This document shows, piece by piece, positions 1-10,031 of a stretch of 58,532 nucleotides of DNA. The translations under genes and the position numbers were made by a program. The stretch covers positions 1 to 58,532 of the forward strand of contig NZ_JNWQ01000040.1 in assembly GCF_000716875.1 (NCBI RefSeq), given 5' to 3'. Each line of letters starts with the position of its first letter. The first letter of the stretch is position 1. Below the pieces are notes generated by a model. The model was not told where the DNA came from. It was given only the letters and a program-made list of their open reading frames with translations, and made no database searches. This stretch comes from Streptomyces novaecaesareae (GTDB lineage Bacteria; Actinomycetota; Actinomycetes; Streptomycetales; Streptomycetaceae).

Positions 1-86
1 CGAGTGAACGTCCTGTGGGCTCTCATTCGTGACGGACAGTGCTTCCAACGCGGACTCCCGGTCACAGCGGCTGCTTGACAACAGCA
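1..86. other. Non-RHS sequence abutting the truncated RHS gene
   Basis: Read on the minus strand this segment follows directly after the stop of the RHS gene, but in no frame does it continue the YD-repeat pattern. It is visibly less GC-biased than the gene beside it. One minus-strand frame reads ALSVTNESPQDVHS into the window edge, which could be the start of another gene or of an insertion element. It is too short to identify. Confidence 0.3.
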
Positions 87-3000
87 TTAGGAGGTGCGGT
101 TGCCGGCGGCGTCGTAGCCGAGGGTGGTGGTGATCGTCTGGCCGGTGGCGACCGGTTCGGTGAGCTTGACCGGGCGGCCCAGCGCGTCGTAGGCGGTGCT
201 GGTGACGGCGCCGGTGGCCGGGCTGGTGGTGGTGAGCGCCCGTCCTTCCAGGTCGTAGCCGGCGGTGGTGGTGCGCAGGACGGTGCCGGCCGCGTCGAGG
301 TCGTCGGTGGCGGCGGGGTTGCCGAGGGCGTCGTAGCGGGTGCGCACGGATTCGCCGAGGGGGGCGGTGACGCGCACGGTGCGGCCGAGGCCGTCGTACT
401 CGGCCTTGCTGACGCGGCCCATCGGGTCGGTGGTGGTGACCGCTTCGCCGGCGGGGTTGCGGGTGGAGCTGCTGGTGTTGCCCGCCGGGGTGGTGACGGA
501 GGTGCGGTTGCCGGCGTCGTCCCAGGTGAACTTGGTGGTCAGGTTCTGGGGGGTGGGCTGGCGTTCGACGGTGGTCGCGGTGAGGGCGCGGCCGAGTTCG
601 TCGTAGGTGGCCTCGGTGCGGGCGCCGACCGGGTCGGTGGCGGAGAGCCGGAGGCCGGTGGGGGTCCAGGTGGAGGTCGAGGTGGGCGGGGTGTCGTAGA
701 AGGGGGGCTGGGTGCCGAAGCCGCCCTTTGTGTTGGGCTGGACGGTCTGGACGCGGTGGTCGAGGCGGTCGTAGGCGTAGGTGGTCCTGCGCTTGAGTCC
801 GTCGGTGGTGGCCGTGACCCGCGAGAGCTTGTCGTACTCGAAGGTGGTGATGGAGCCGTAGGGGAAGGTGGAGCCGGGCTGGTAGTAGGTGGGCAGGCTG
901 ATCTGGGTGGTGCGGCCGAGGCTGTCGACCTGCTTGAGGGTGGTGTTGCCGCGCGGGTCCTTCTCCCGGACGGCTTCGCCGAAGGCGTTGTAGCCGGTGG
1001 TGGTGGTCGGGCGGACGGTGGTGGCGGCGCCGCCTTCGCTCTCGGCGGCCACCGGCGGGGCGGTGGCGGCGGTCTGACGGCCGAGGACGTCGTACTGGTA
1101 GGTGCTGGTGTAGGCGGCCGGGTCGGCGCCGGGGGCGTTGCCGTTGGGGGTGGTGGTGGCGGTGAGCAGGCCGCGCTGGTCGTAGCTGAAGGTGCTCACC
1201 GCGGTGGGGCCGCCGGCGGAGGAGGCGAGCTGGCTGCGGGTGCGGCGCCCGGCGGTGTCGTAGGTGCTGGTCTGGACGCTGTTCTCGGTGTCGCTGACCT
1301 TGATGGTGCTGGTGGTGACGCGGTCGTCGGCGTCGTAGCCGAGGGTGGTGGTGCGGGCCAGGCCGGCCGGGTCGAGGACGGTCTGGGTGAGGCGCCCGGA
1401 GGGGTCGATGGTGCGCACGGCGGTGGTGCGGCCGCCGCCGGTGGTCTGCTTGACGAGGTGGCCGGCGCCGTCGTACTCGTCGGCTTCCAGGACGATGGGG
1501 TGGGTGCTGCCGTCGGCCTGGGTGACGTTCTGGGCGGTGACGGTGGCGGGCAGGCCGTCGTCGAAGTAGGTGTAGGCGGTGACGGCGCCCATGGCGTCGG
1601 TGAGGGTGGCCAGGCGGCCGGCGGGGTCGTAGGCGCGGGACTCCGTGGTCAGGTCGCGCACGCCCTTGCCGTCGCCGTTCCAGCCTTCGACGACGGTGGT
1701 CGCGGGCTGGCTGCGCGGGGTGTAGGTGTAGCGGGTGACCTGGCCGAGGGGGTCCGTGACGGAGGTGCGGCGGCTGAGTGCGTCGTAGCCGTAGCGGGTG
1801 ACGCCGCCCATGGCGTCGGTGTCGCTCTCCAGGCGGCCGGCGCTGTCGTAGCTGCTGGTGGTGGTGCGGGCTCCGTCGAGGCCGACGATGTCGGCGGTGG
1901 TGCTGGCGGTGGGGCGGCCGTCGGCGTCGAAGGTGGCGGTCGTCTTGGTCTGGTGGGTGTCGCCGGTGACGGCGTCGGTGACCTGGGGGCCGGTCTGGGC
2001 GGTCTGGCGGCCGAGTTGGTCGTACTCGTAGGTGGTGGTGACGCCGGCGGGCTGGGCGTCGGAGGTTTCGGTGGTCCAGGTCCTGCGGCCGGCGGTGTCG
2101 TAGCCGTAGGTGAGGGTGAGTCCGCTGGGCAGGGTGGTGCGGGCCAGGTCGCCGGTGGAGTAGTAGGTGTAGCTGGTGACGGCTCCGGCGGCGGTGGTCT
2201 CGCTGGCGAGCAGGCCGGCGGGGGTGGTGCCGCCGCTGTAGCCGGGTTCGGTGCCGGTGGTGTAGCTGGTGCGGGTGGTGCGGCCGTCGGGGCGGGTGGT
2301 GGACAGCGGCAGGCCGAGGGTGTTGTAGGCGACGGTGGTGCGGTAGGTGGTGTCGCCGGGCCCGGCGGAGCGGGCGTCGCGGGTCTCGGTGGGCTTGTCG
2401 TTGCGCGGGTCGCGCGGGTTGGCGGGGTCGTAGTAGTAGCTGGTGTAGGAGGTCCAGCAGGAGTTGACGTCGCGGCAGGTGGTGAGGGAGACGGTGTTGC
2501 CGCGGGCGTCCTGGCCGCTGACGGTGGAGTGGCCGTTGGGGTCGGTGACGGTGTGGACGAAGCCGCCGGTGTCGTAGGTGTAGCTGGTGGTGTTGCCGGC
2601 TTCGTCGGTGCGGGAGATGAGGCGGTTGCCGCGGGTGGCGTCGTGGATGTCGGTGGTGGTGTTGCCGGCCGGGTCGGTGAGGGTGACGCGGGAGGCGAGT
2701 TCGGTGGCCGAGGAGGCGGAGCGCGCCTGGTAGTGGGCGGCGACGCGGTCGGCGGACAGCGGGTGCTGGTAGATGGCGACTTCGTCGATCTGGCCGGTGA
2801 GCCAGGACCATCCGCCGTTGCCGGCGGGCCAGTTGCCGAGGTAGCCGCCGCCGACGGTGACGCGGTCCATGTCGAGGTGGTTGACGGTGCCGGAGGCGGT
2901 GCCGACCAGGGCGCCGTCCAGGTAGAGGGACTGGGTGCCCTGGGCGGCGCTGATCACGACGTGGTGCCAGGAGCCGTCGGTGACGGTGCCGGCGGTGGTG

Positions 3001-6000
3001 ATCGGGCCGTTGTTGGCGCCGAAGAACATGCCGCGCAGCTTGCCGTCGGTGCCGACGTACAGGACGGGCACCGTGTTGCCGCTGGCGTTGTTGGCCTGGT
3101 CCAGGAGGATGCCGGTGCCGCCGGTGCGGAACCACATTTCGGCGGCGAGGTCGGTCTGGCTGCGCAGGATCTGGGCGGGCACCTCGACGTAGGAGGTGTT
3201 GGTGCCGTTGAGCTCGACGGCCCGGCCGTCGCCGGGGCCGAACACGCCGGTGGTGCCGGGCTTGGCGGCGGGGGTGTAGGTGCCGTTGCCCTTGAGCGCG
3301 GCGACCTCGCTGGCGGCGGTGGTGCCGCCGGTCTCGTCCAGGCGCCAGTAGCCGCCGGGCGAGTCGGCGACGACGGAGCCGCGGTAGCCGGTGCCCTGCC
3401 CGCTGACCTGGGCGCTGCGGGCGCGGTAGTGGGCGACGACGTCGCTGTCGGTCAGCGGGTGCTGGTAGATGGCGACTTCGTCGATGCTGCCGGTGAAGTG
3501 GCTGATGTCGCCGGGGCTGGCGGGCCAGAAGCGGGCGGTGCCGGCACCGATGTAGGTGTGACTGTTCTGCTGGTAGTCGACGGTGCCGTTCTGCACGCCG
3601 ACGATCCGGCCGTCGAGGTAGATGGTCTGAACGGTGCCCTGGACGGAGAACACGGCGTGGTGCCACGTGCCGTCGGTGACGGCGTTCGGGGAGGCGATGG
3701 TGGTGTCGGCGGTGCCGTAGAAGCGGTTGCGCAGCTTGCCGTCGGAGCCGATGTACATGACCGGGGTCCAGGTGCCGCCGACGCCGTTCGGATCGTCGAT
3801 GGTGCGGCTCTGGTCGCCGATCAGCACGCCGGGGGTGGTGGTGTTGAACCAGAGTTCGACGGCGACGTCGGTCTTGGCGTGCAGGACGTCCTGCGGGATC
3901 TCGATCTGGGACTTGGCGGAGCCGTCGAAGCGGGCGGCGGTGTCGTCGGTGGGGGCGAAGACGCCGGGGGCCTTCTTGGTGACGCCGTCGCCGTAGGTGC
4001 CGGCCAGGCCGTTGCCGACCTCGCTGGCGGCGGTGGCGCCGTCGCGTTCGCCCAGGCGCCAGTAGCCGGCCGGGCCGGAGGCCTTGACGGCGTTGCTGTA
4101 GAGGAAGGAGCCGCCGCTGTAGGTGGGGTCGGAGAGCTTCCAGTCGCCGAGGGCGGCGTCGGTGACCTTGGTGACGCGCTCGGTGGTGGCGTCGTAGGTG
4201 ACCTGGGCGCTGGGGCGGCCGCTGGGCAGGGTGGTCTTGGTGAGCTGGGCGCTGCCGGTGCGCAGGGCGTAGTGCTCGGCGACGGTCTGCTCGGTGAGCG
4301 GGTAGTCGTAGATCGCGGCTTCGTCGATCTGGCCGGTGAACCAGGACCAGCCGCCGTTGCTGGCGGGGTAGTTGCCGGCCCAGTTGCCGGTGTAGCCGCC
4401 GCCGAGGTAGGCGCGGTCCATGTTGAGGTGGTCGATGTCGCCGGGGGTGGTGCCGACGAGGGCGCCGTCGAGGAACATCGCGGTGTTGTCGCGGGCGCCG
4501 GCCAGGACGACGTGGTGCCAGGTGTTGTCGGTGACGTCCTTGGTGCTGGCGACGGGGGCGCCTGGGCTGTTGAACTTGCCGCGCAGCTTGTTGTCGGTGC
4601 CGACGTACAGGGCGGGGACGACGTTGTACGGGGTCTCGCCCATGGCGCGGTTCTGGTAGGTGAGGATGACGCCGGCGGAGCTGGTGCGGAACCACAGTTC
4701 GACGCTGCGGTTGACGGAGGCACTGATGGCGCGGTTGGGCAGTTCGACGTAGCTGGTGGAGCGGCCGTTGAAGGTGAGGGCCTGGTTGCCGCTGGCGGTC
4801 AGGGCGCCGTCGGTGCCGGGGGTGGTGTCGCGGGCTTCGGCCGGGGCGCGGTCGCTGACCTGGGCGTCGTTGGTGAGGGAGCTGCCGTCGGCCTGGCCGA
4901 GGCGCCAGTAGCCGGCGGGGCCGGCGTCGCGGACGGCGGTGCGGTAGCGCGAGCCGGTGCCGTAGTCGTAGGCGGTGCAGCCGGTGGGGGCGGCGAGGTC
5001 GACTCCGGGCGGGCAGACCTTGGTGAGGCGATCGCCGTCGTACTGGTAGGACCAGCCGCCGGTGGAGCCGGCGGGGGTCACGGAGGTGACGTGGCTGCCG
5101 GTCCAGTTGAGGTTCAGGGCGCGGCCGGAGGCGGTGTCCTTGACCTGGACGAGGAGGCCGGAGGTGTAGACGAGGTCCTGGGTGTGGCCGGCGGTGTCGG
5201 TGATGCGGGTGAGCTTGCCGTCGGCGCCGAAGGTGTGGACGGTGCCGGCGCGGTCGGTGAGGGTCCAGCCGCCGCCGTCGGCCTTGCGCAGGTCGGCGGC
5301 CATGCCGCCGCCGGGGACGTAGGCGTTCTTGCCCGGGTCCCAGCCGAAGCGGGCGCGGGAACCGTTGGCGGCGGTGAGCAGGACGTTGCCGGGCAGGGCG
5401 AGCCAGTTGCTGGACTCGACCTGGATGCGCATGTCCCAGGAGGTGGACCAGCCGGCGCCGAAGGCTCCGTCGGTGCGCGGGTCGAGGGAGTTGTAGCTGC
5501 GGGTGACGGACAGTTCGGGGCCGACGGTGGGCAGGGCGGCGTCGGTGGCGGCGGTGGTGTAGTTGCCGGCCGCGGTGTTGACGCTGCGGCCGGCGTCGGC
5601 GGCGGCGCTGTACTGGTTGGGCTGCGGCAGGACGGTGCGGATGTAGGAGGCCTCGGTCCAGGGGCTGGATCCGGCGCCGTCACCGGCCTTGGCGTACCAG
5701 GCGTACTGCTCGTTCCAGGTCAGCCATCCGGGCGGGACGACGAAGCGCGGCTGGCGCTTGAGGTAGTCGGTCTCCTTGCAGTCCACGTGGGCGTCGGCGC
5801 CGACGACCCGGCAGACCTGGAACTTGTAGTCCAGTTCGGGGTAGGGCGCGCGGTCGGGGTCGACGCCTTCGGCGGTGAGGGTGGGCTGGAGCTGGTAGAC
5901 GACCGCGCCCGAGGGCGGGGCGAGGCGGGTGATGTACGGGGGGACGTTGACGGAGGAGATCTGGATGTTGACGGTCGGCACGCCCGCGTCGGCGTAGAAG

Positions 6001-7991
6001 TTGCTCACCTGGTACTGGTCCATGGTGAACGCGACGGTGTAGGCGCCCTGCGGGAGGGCGCGGATGTGCGCGTCGACGACGGCGCTGCCGCCCGGGGGGA
6101 CGTCGTTGGGCATCGCCGTCCAGGCGATGTTGGTGCCGTAGTTGGTGATGTTGTTGCCCCACTGGTCGAACAGCAGGTACGACATCTTGTAGTTGTTGGT
6201 GGGGGTCCAGGTGTCCGAACCGCGGTTCCACACGCGCAGGCGCACGATGCCGTCCTGGGTGGCGGTCACCGGCTGCTGCAGGCCCCAGAGTTCGTAGTCG
6301 GCGCCGTAGGGGGACCAGGTGACGTCCAGGGCGGGCTGGCCGCCGTTGTTGTTGACGCTGCCGAACTGCTTCCAGGAGTAGTTGTCCCAGACGTCGGTCT
6401 TGACGGCCAGGCCGTAGTTCGGGGTCCAGTGGTGCGTCCAGGAGTTGACCAGGTTGCGGCCGTCGGCACCGAGGTCGATCGACTCCCAGGCCTGCGGGCA
6501 GGCCCAGGCGCTGGAGGCGTTGGGGCGCCAGCCGTGCGCGAAGGAGGGGGCGGCCAGGGCGGGGCCGGTGGCGGGGGCGTTCGTGGCGCGCACGGACCAG
6601 GGCGCCCACCAGGAGGTGACCTGGTGGACGGTCACCGTACGCGGGGTGCAGCTGTAGGACCAGCCGTTGAACAGGCTCAGGCGGGCGCCGAGGATGTTGG
6701 CGTTGCTGAGGGAGTCCTCGATGCCGCCGAACTTGATGAACGAGGAGGCCTGGTGGCCTCCGCCGTCGTTGGTGCCGACCTTGAGGACGGTGTCGCCGGA
6801 GAAGTCCATGTTGTAGTTGGAGTACGCGTACGTGCTCTCGTTGGCCTGGACCCGGGAGACCGTCGGGTCGACCTTGACCGGGTAGACGCGCTCGGGGGCG
6901 TGCAGCCAGGCCCCGTCCAGCGTGACCTTGAGGGCCTGGCCGCCGGCCGGCAGCTGGACGAGCGCGTAGGTGACGCCGCCGGTGATCGCGCCTTCCTCGG
7001 TGTTGGGCGTGAAGGCGGAGTCCTGCATCCAGCCGGCGGGCATGCGCCCGCGCAGGGTGCCGGCGGCGTCGGTGAAGTGGACGGAGCCGTCGGCGTCCAG
7101 GGAGGCGGTGACGCCCTGCAGGCGCAGCGGGAAGACCCACTCGGTGGGCGCGGTGGCGTCCTTGAGGACCAGGGTCTCCTTGAAGGAGGAGCTTCCGGCG
7201 AGGACGGTCAGGTCGGCCTTGGGGCGGGCCTCGGGGTAGGTGATGAGGCTGCCGTCGGCGGTGCCCTGGACGGGGGCGGCGTCCTGGAGGCTGTAGCCGA
7301 CCGAGATGCCGTCGGCGACCTGGAGCTGGACCAGCGGGTCGGCGTCGGCGGTGAGGCCGAGCTTGAGCTGCTGCTCGCCGGCGGTGGTGGTCCAGTCGTT
7401 CTGGACGGGGGCGGCGCGGCCGGCGGTGGCGGTACCGGCGGGTATCAGGGTGGTGTCGATGGCCGCCCAGGAGCCGTCGGCGCGGCGGAAGTTGACCGGC
7501 TCGGGGTAGCTGCGGGTGGTGAAGGTCCCGTCGGCGTTCTGGAAGGTCCGTTGCTGCGCGGTGCGCTTTTCGGGGAGTTCCTTGCTGGTGGCGGGGTCGA
7601 AGCTCTTGGCCGGGTCGACCTTGCCGGCGGGCTTGGCGACGGGCTTGTCGGTGACCTTGGCTTCGGTGGCGGGCAGCGGCGCAGGCTGCTGCGGGGCCAC
7701 GTTCTGGGCGGGCGCGGCGGGCTTGTCCTCGGGCAGTTCGCCCGGGGCGGGGGCCGCGGCGGGGTGCCCGGAGCCGTCCTTCGCGCTGGTGGCGGCGGTG
7801 GTGGCGGCGTGGCCGTGGCCCTCGGCGCTGCCCTGCGGCTGCTTGGGGCGCGGGCCGGGGTCGGCGGGTGCGGCGGCCGCGGCGCGGCGCAGCAGGGTCT
7901 CGGCGGCGGCCGACCCTTGCGCTGTTCCGAGGACGACCATGGTCATGGCCAGCAGGATTGCCAGGGGACGGCGCAGCACTCGGGAACCCAC
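87..7991 (-). CDS. Giant secreted DNRLRE/LamG/RHS-repeat protein, C-terminally truncated
   Basis: A wall- or surface-type RHS protein of about 2634 residues. I start it at a GTG at 7991, which puts a signal peptide at once (RRPLAILLAMTMVVL, then an AQGSAAA cleavage region). The reading frame stays open to 8063, but the added residues are not signal-like and no start has a good ribosome site. Order: Pro/Ala-rich linker; DNRLRE-like region about 380-545; DUF6531/RHS entry (ELSVTRSYNSLDPR) near 820; three LamG concanavalin-like modules about 1030-1240, 1300-1525 and 1540-1755; then many YDxxGR-type RHS repeats to the end. The protein stops at LGYDAAGNRTS, mid-repeat. The RHS-associated core, the DPxG cleavage motif and a variable toxin tip are all absent, and no immunity-like gene is visible. 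RHS proteins of this kind are usually polymorphic-toxin carriers, so this is probably a broken or disarmed allele. Confidence 0.85.
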   Translation of the reverse strand: MGSRVLRRPLAILLAMTMVVLGTAQGSAAAETLLRRAAAAAPADPGPRPKQPQGSAEGHGHAATTAATSAKDGSGHPAAAPAPGELPEDKPAAPAQNVAPQQPAPLPATEAKVTDKPVAKPAGKVDPAKSFDPATSKELPEKRTAQQRTFQNADGTFTTRSYPEPVNFRRADGSWAAIDTTLIPAGTATAGRAAPVQNDWTTTAGEQQLKLGLTADADPLVQLQVADGISVGYSLQDAAPVQGTADGSLITYPEARPKADLTVLAGSSSFKETLVLKDATAPTEWVFPLRLQGVTASLDADGSVHFTDAAGTLRGRMPAGWMQDSAFTPNTEEGAITGGVTYALVQLPAGGQALKVTLDGAWLHAPERVYPVKVDPTVSRVQANESTYAYSNYNMDFSGDTVLKVGTNDGGGHQASSFIKFGGIEDSLSNANILGARLSLFNGWSYSCTPRTVTVHQVTSWWAPWSVRATNAPATGPALAAPSFAHGWRPNASSAWACPQAWESIDLGADGRNLVNSWTHHWTPNYGLAVKTDVWDNYSWKQFGSVNNNGGQPALDVTWSPYGADYELWGLQQPVTATQDGIVRLRVWNRGSDTWTPTNNYKMSYLLFDQWGNNITNYGTNIAWTAMPNDVPPGGSAVVDAHIRALPQGAYTVAFTMDQYQVSNFYADAGVPTVNIQISSVNVPPYITRLAPPSGAVVYQLQPTLTAEGVDPDRAPYPELDYKFQVCRVVGADAHVDCKETDYLKRQPRFVVPPGWLTWNEQYAWYAKAGDGAGSSPWTEASYIRTVLPQPNQYSAAADAGRSVNTAAGNYTTAATDAALPTVGPELSVTRSYNSLDPRTDGAFGAGWSTSWDMRIQVESSNWLALPGNVLLTAANGSRARFGWDPGKNAYVPGGGMAADLRKADGGGWTLTDRAGTVHTFGADGKLTRITDTAGHTQDLVYTSGLLVQVKDTASGRALNLNWTGSHVTSVTPAGSTGGWSYQYDGDRLTKVCPPGVDLAAPTGCTAYDYGTGSRYRTAVRDAGPAGYWRLGQADGSSLTNDAQVSDRAPAEARDTTPGTDGALTASGNQALTFNGRSTSYVELPNRAISASVNRSVELWFRTSSAGVILTYQNRAMGETPYNVVPALYVGTDNKLRGKFNSPGAPVASTKDVTDNTWHHVVLAGARDNTAMFLDGALVGTTPGDIDHLNMDRAYLGGGYTGNWAGNYPASNGGWSWFTGQIDEAAIYDYPLTEQTVAEHYALRTGSAQLTKTTLPSGRPSAQVTYDATTERVTKVTDAALGDWKLSDPTYSGGSFLYSNAVKASGPAGYWRLGERDGATAASEVGNGLAGTYGDGVTKKAPGVFAPTDDTAARFDGSAKSQIEIPQDVLHAKTDVAVELWFNTTTPGVLIGDQSRTIDDPNGVGGTWTPVMYIGSDGKLRNRFYGTADTTIASPNAVTDGTWHHAVFSVQGTVQTIYLDGRIVGVQNGTVDYQQNSHTYIGAGTARFWPASPGDISHFTGSIDEVAIYQHPLTDSDVVAHYRARSAQVSGQGTGYRGSVVADSPGGYWRLDETGGTTAASEVAALKGNGTYTPAAKPGTTGVFGPGDGRAVELNGTNTSYVEVPAQILRSQTDLAAEMWFRTGGTGILLDQANNASGNTVPVLYVGTDGKLRGMFFGANNGPITTAGTVTDGSWHHVVISAAQGTQSLYLDGALVGTASGTVNHLDMDRVTVGGGYLGNWPAGNGGWSWLTGQIDEVAIYQHPLSADRVAAHYQARSASSATELASRVTLTDPAGNTTTDIHDATRGNRLISRTDEAGNTTSYTYDTGGFVHTVTDPNGHSTVSGQDARGNTVSLTTCRDVNSCWTSYTSYYYDPANPRDPRNDKPTETRDARSAGPGDTTYRTTVAYNTLGLPLSTTRPDGRTTRTSYTTGTEPGYSGGTTPAGLLASETTAAGAVTSYTYYSTGDLARTTLPSGLTLTYGYDTAGRRTWTTETSDAQPAGVTTTYEYDQLGRQTAQTGPQVTDAVTGDTHQTKTTATFDADGRPTASTTADIVGLDGARTTTSSYDSAGRLESDTDAMGGVTRYGYDALSRRTSVTDPLGQVTRYTYTPRSQPATTVVEGWNGDGKGVRDLTTESRAYDPAGRLATLTDAMGAVTAYTYFDDGLPATVTAQNVTQADGSTHPIVLEADEYDGAGHLVKQTTGGGRTTAVRTIDPSGRLTQTVLDPAGLARTTTLGYDADDRVTTSTIKVSDTENSVQTSTYDTAGRRTRSQLASSAGGPTAVSTFSYDQRGLLTATTTPNGNAPGADPAAYTSTYQYDVLGRQTAATAPPVAAESEGGAATTVRPTTTTGYNAFGEAVREKDPRGNTTLKQVDSLGRTTQISLPTYYQPGSTFPYGSITTFEYDKLSRVTATTDGLKRRTTYAYDRLDHRVQTVQPNTKGGFGTQPPFYDTPPTSTSTWTPTGLRLSATDPVGARTEATYDELGRALTATTVERQPTPQNLTTKFTWDDAGNRTSVTTPAGNTSSSTRNPAGEAVTTTDPMGRVSKAEYDGLGRTVRVTAPLGESVRTRYDALGNPAATDDLDAAGTVLRTTTAGYDLEGRALTTTSPATGAVTSTAYDALGRPVKLTEPVATGQTITTTLGYDAAGNRTS

Positions 7992-8212
7992 CAGACGGTC
8001 ATAGGAAGGCAAATGAAACGGCAGTAGGTATAGCTGACCGTCAGTAGGCAGATAAAGAGACAAATAGCTTCATGTGCGGAAGATCACGTTCCGGTACGGG
8101 AAAAACACGCACAGCAGGGAACCGGACACCCGAAGTGACGCCCCCGCAGGCGATCGCGCCCAGCTAGGCTCGCCCGTGCCGGGGTCTCCTGCGGAAAGGG
8201 CGGGGTGCGCAC

Positions 8213-10015
8213 ATGCTCGGGTACGACGCGGACGGGTTCGTACGGAACGGGGCGCCCCACCGGGTGGTGGCCGGGGCGGTGCACTACTTCCGCGTCCACC
8301 CCGACCTGTGGGAGGACCGGCTGCGCCGGGTGCGCGCCCTGGGCGTCAACACCGTGGACACCTACGTGCCCTGGAACTTCCACGAACTGCCCGGCGGCCG
8401 CTTCGACTTCACCGGCTGGCGAGACCTGGCCCGGTTCGTGCGCCTGGCCGGCGGCCTGGGCATGGACGTGATCCTGCGCCCCGGCCCGTACATCTGCGCC
8501 GAGTGGGAGTTCGGCGGCCTGCCCGCCCGGCTGCTCGCGGTGGACGGGCTGCGGCTGCGCTGCGCGGACCCGGCGTACCTGGCCGAAGTGGACGGCTGGT
8601 TCGACGCGCTGGCGCCCGAACTGCTGCCGCTGCTGGCGAGCCGGGGCGGGCCGGTGGTCGCCGTGCAGGTGGAGAACGAGTACGGCAGCTACGGCGACGA
8701 CACCGCCTACCTGCGCCACCTGCGCGACGGGCTGGTGCGCCGCGGCGTGGACTGCCTGCTGTTCACCACCGACGGCGCCCACGACACCATGCAGCAGGGC
8801 GGCGCCATCCCCGGCCACCTGGCCACCGCGACCTTCGGCTCACGCGCCCCCGAACGCCTGGCCGTACTGCGCCGCCACCAGAGCCAAGGGCCGCTGACCG
8901 CCATGGAGTTCTGGATCGGCTGGTTCGACCAGTGGGGCCTGCCCCACCACGTGCGCGACGCCAAGGAGAGCGCCGCCGCACTGGACGAACTGCTCGCCAC
9001 CGGCGCCTCCGTCAGCCTCTACATGGCGCACGGCGGCACCAGCTTCGGCCTGTGGGCCGGCGCCAACCACAGCGGCGCCCACCCGCTGGACGCCGGCTAC
9101 GAGCCGACCGTCACCAGCTACGACTACGACGCGCCGATCGGCGAGGCCGGCGAACTGACCGAGAAGTTCCACGCCCTGCGCGAGGTCATCGGCCGCTACC
9201 TGCCGCAGCCGAAGCCTTCCGATTGTGAACTGCCCGCCGCCCCGCCCCGGGTGGCGCCGCAGCGCCTGGAGGGCGCCGACGGGCAGGCAGCGCTGCTGGA
9301 GAACCTGGACGCCCTGTCCCAGCCGCAGCAGCACGCCGCGCCGCTGCCCATGGAACGGCTCGGCCAGGACCGCGGCCTGATCCACTACCGCACCCACGTG
9401 CCCGGCCCGCGCCCCGAACTGCCGCTGCGCATCGACGGACTGGCCGACCGGGCGCAGGTGTTCGCCGACGGGCGCCCGCTGGGCGTACTGGACCGCAACT
9501 CCCCCGGCGCGACCCTGCCGCTGGCCACCGGCGCGGGCGGAGCCACCCTGGACATCCTGGTCGAGGCACTGGGCCGGGTGAACTACGGCCCGCAGATGGA
9601 CGACCGCAAGGGCATCACCCGCGGCGTCTCCCACGGCGGCCAGCGGCTGTTCGGCTGGGAGATCCACCCGCTGCCGCTCACCGACCTGTCCGCACTGCGC
9701 TTCACCCACAGCGAGGCGCAGGCCCGGGACGGGGAGCCGGCCTTCCACCGCTACACCGCCGAACTCCCCTCCCCCGCCGACGCGTTCCTCGCCCTGCCCG
9801 GCTGGGGCCGCGGACTGCTGTGGCTGAACGGCTTCCTGCTCGGCCGCTACTGCGCCGCCGGCCCCCAGCGCACCCTCTACGCCCCCGCACCGCTGTGGCG
9901 GGCGGGCGGCAACGACCTGGTCGTCCTCGAACTCGAACGGCACGGCCGGGCACTGGAGTTGCGCGACCGGCCCGACCTCGGACCGACCACGGCGGCGCCG
10001 AGCTCCCAGTACTGA
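8213..10015 (+). CDS. Beta-galactosidase, glycoside hydrolase family 35
   Basis: 600-residue GH35 enzyme expected to hydrolyse terminal beta-galactosides with retention. The N-terminal TIM barrel carries the family signature PYICAEWEFGGLP, the acid/base in QVENEYGSYG (Glu156) and the nucleophile in TAMEFWIGW (Glu232). The C-terminal third holds the usual beta-sandwich domains. No signal peptide is visible, so it is probably cytoplasmic, acting on imported galactosides. The ATG at 8213 follows an AAAGGGCGGGG stretch at good spacing. It is transcribed away from the RHS gene and towards the DUF4253 gene, whose stop lies 16 bp past its own. No transporter or regulator is adjacent, so its natural substrate is not shown by context. 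Confidence 0.93.
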   Translation: MLGYDADGFVRNGAPHRVVAGAVHYFRVHPDLWEDRLRRVRALGVNTVDTYVPWNFHELPGGRFDFTGWRDLARFVRLAGGLGMDVILRPGPYICAEWEFGGLPARLLAVDGLRLRCADPAYLAEVDGWFDALAPELLPLLASRGGPVVAVQVENEYGSYGDDTAYLRHLRDGLVRRGVDCLLFTTDGAHDTMQQGGAIPGHLATATFGSRAPERLAVLRRHQSQGPLTAMEFWIGWFDQWGLPHHVRDAKESAAALDELLATGASVSLYMAHGGTSFGLWAGANHSGAHPLDAGYEPTVTSYDYDAPIGEAGELTEKFHALREVIGRYLPQPKPSDCELPAAPPRVAPQRLEGADGQAALLENLDALSQPQQHAAPLPMERLGQDRGLIHYRTHVPGPRPELPLRIDGLADRAQVFADGRPLGVLDRNSPGATLPLATGAGGATLDILVEALGRVNYGPQMDDRKGITRGVSHGGQRLFGWEIHPLPLTDLSALRFTHSEAQARDGEPAFHRYTAELPSPADAFLALPGWGRGLLWLNGFLLGRYCAAGPQRTLYAPAPLWRAGGNDLVVLELERHGRALELRDRPDLGPTTAAPSSQY

Positions 10016-10031
10016 CCGCCCGGCGCGGCGG

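Noticed and set aside
39..8027. 2662-codon open frame on the plus strand opposite the RHS gene
   Set aside because: It is the mirror of a very GC-rich gene. The translation is almost all Gly, Ala, Val and Asp with no domains, while the minus strand gives clear signal, LamG and RHS motifs.
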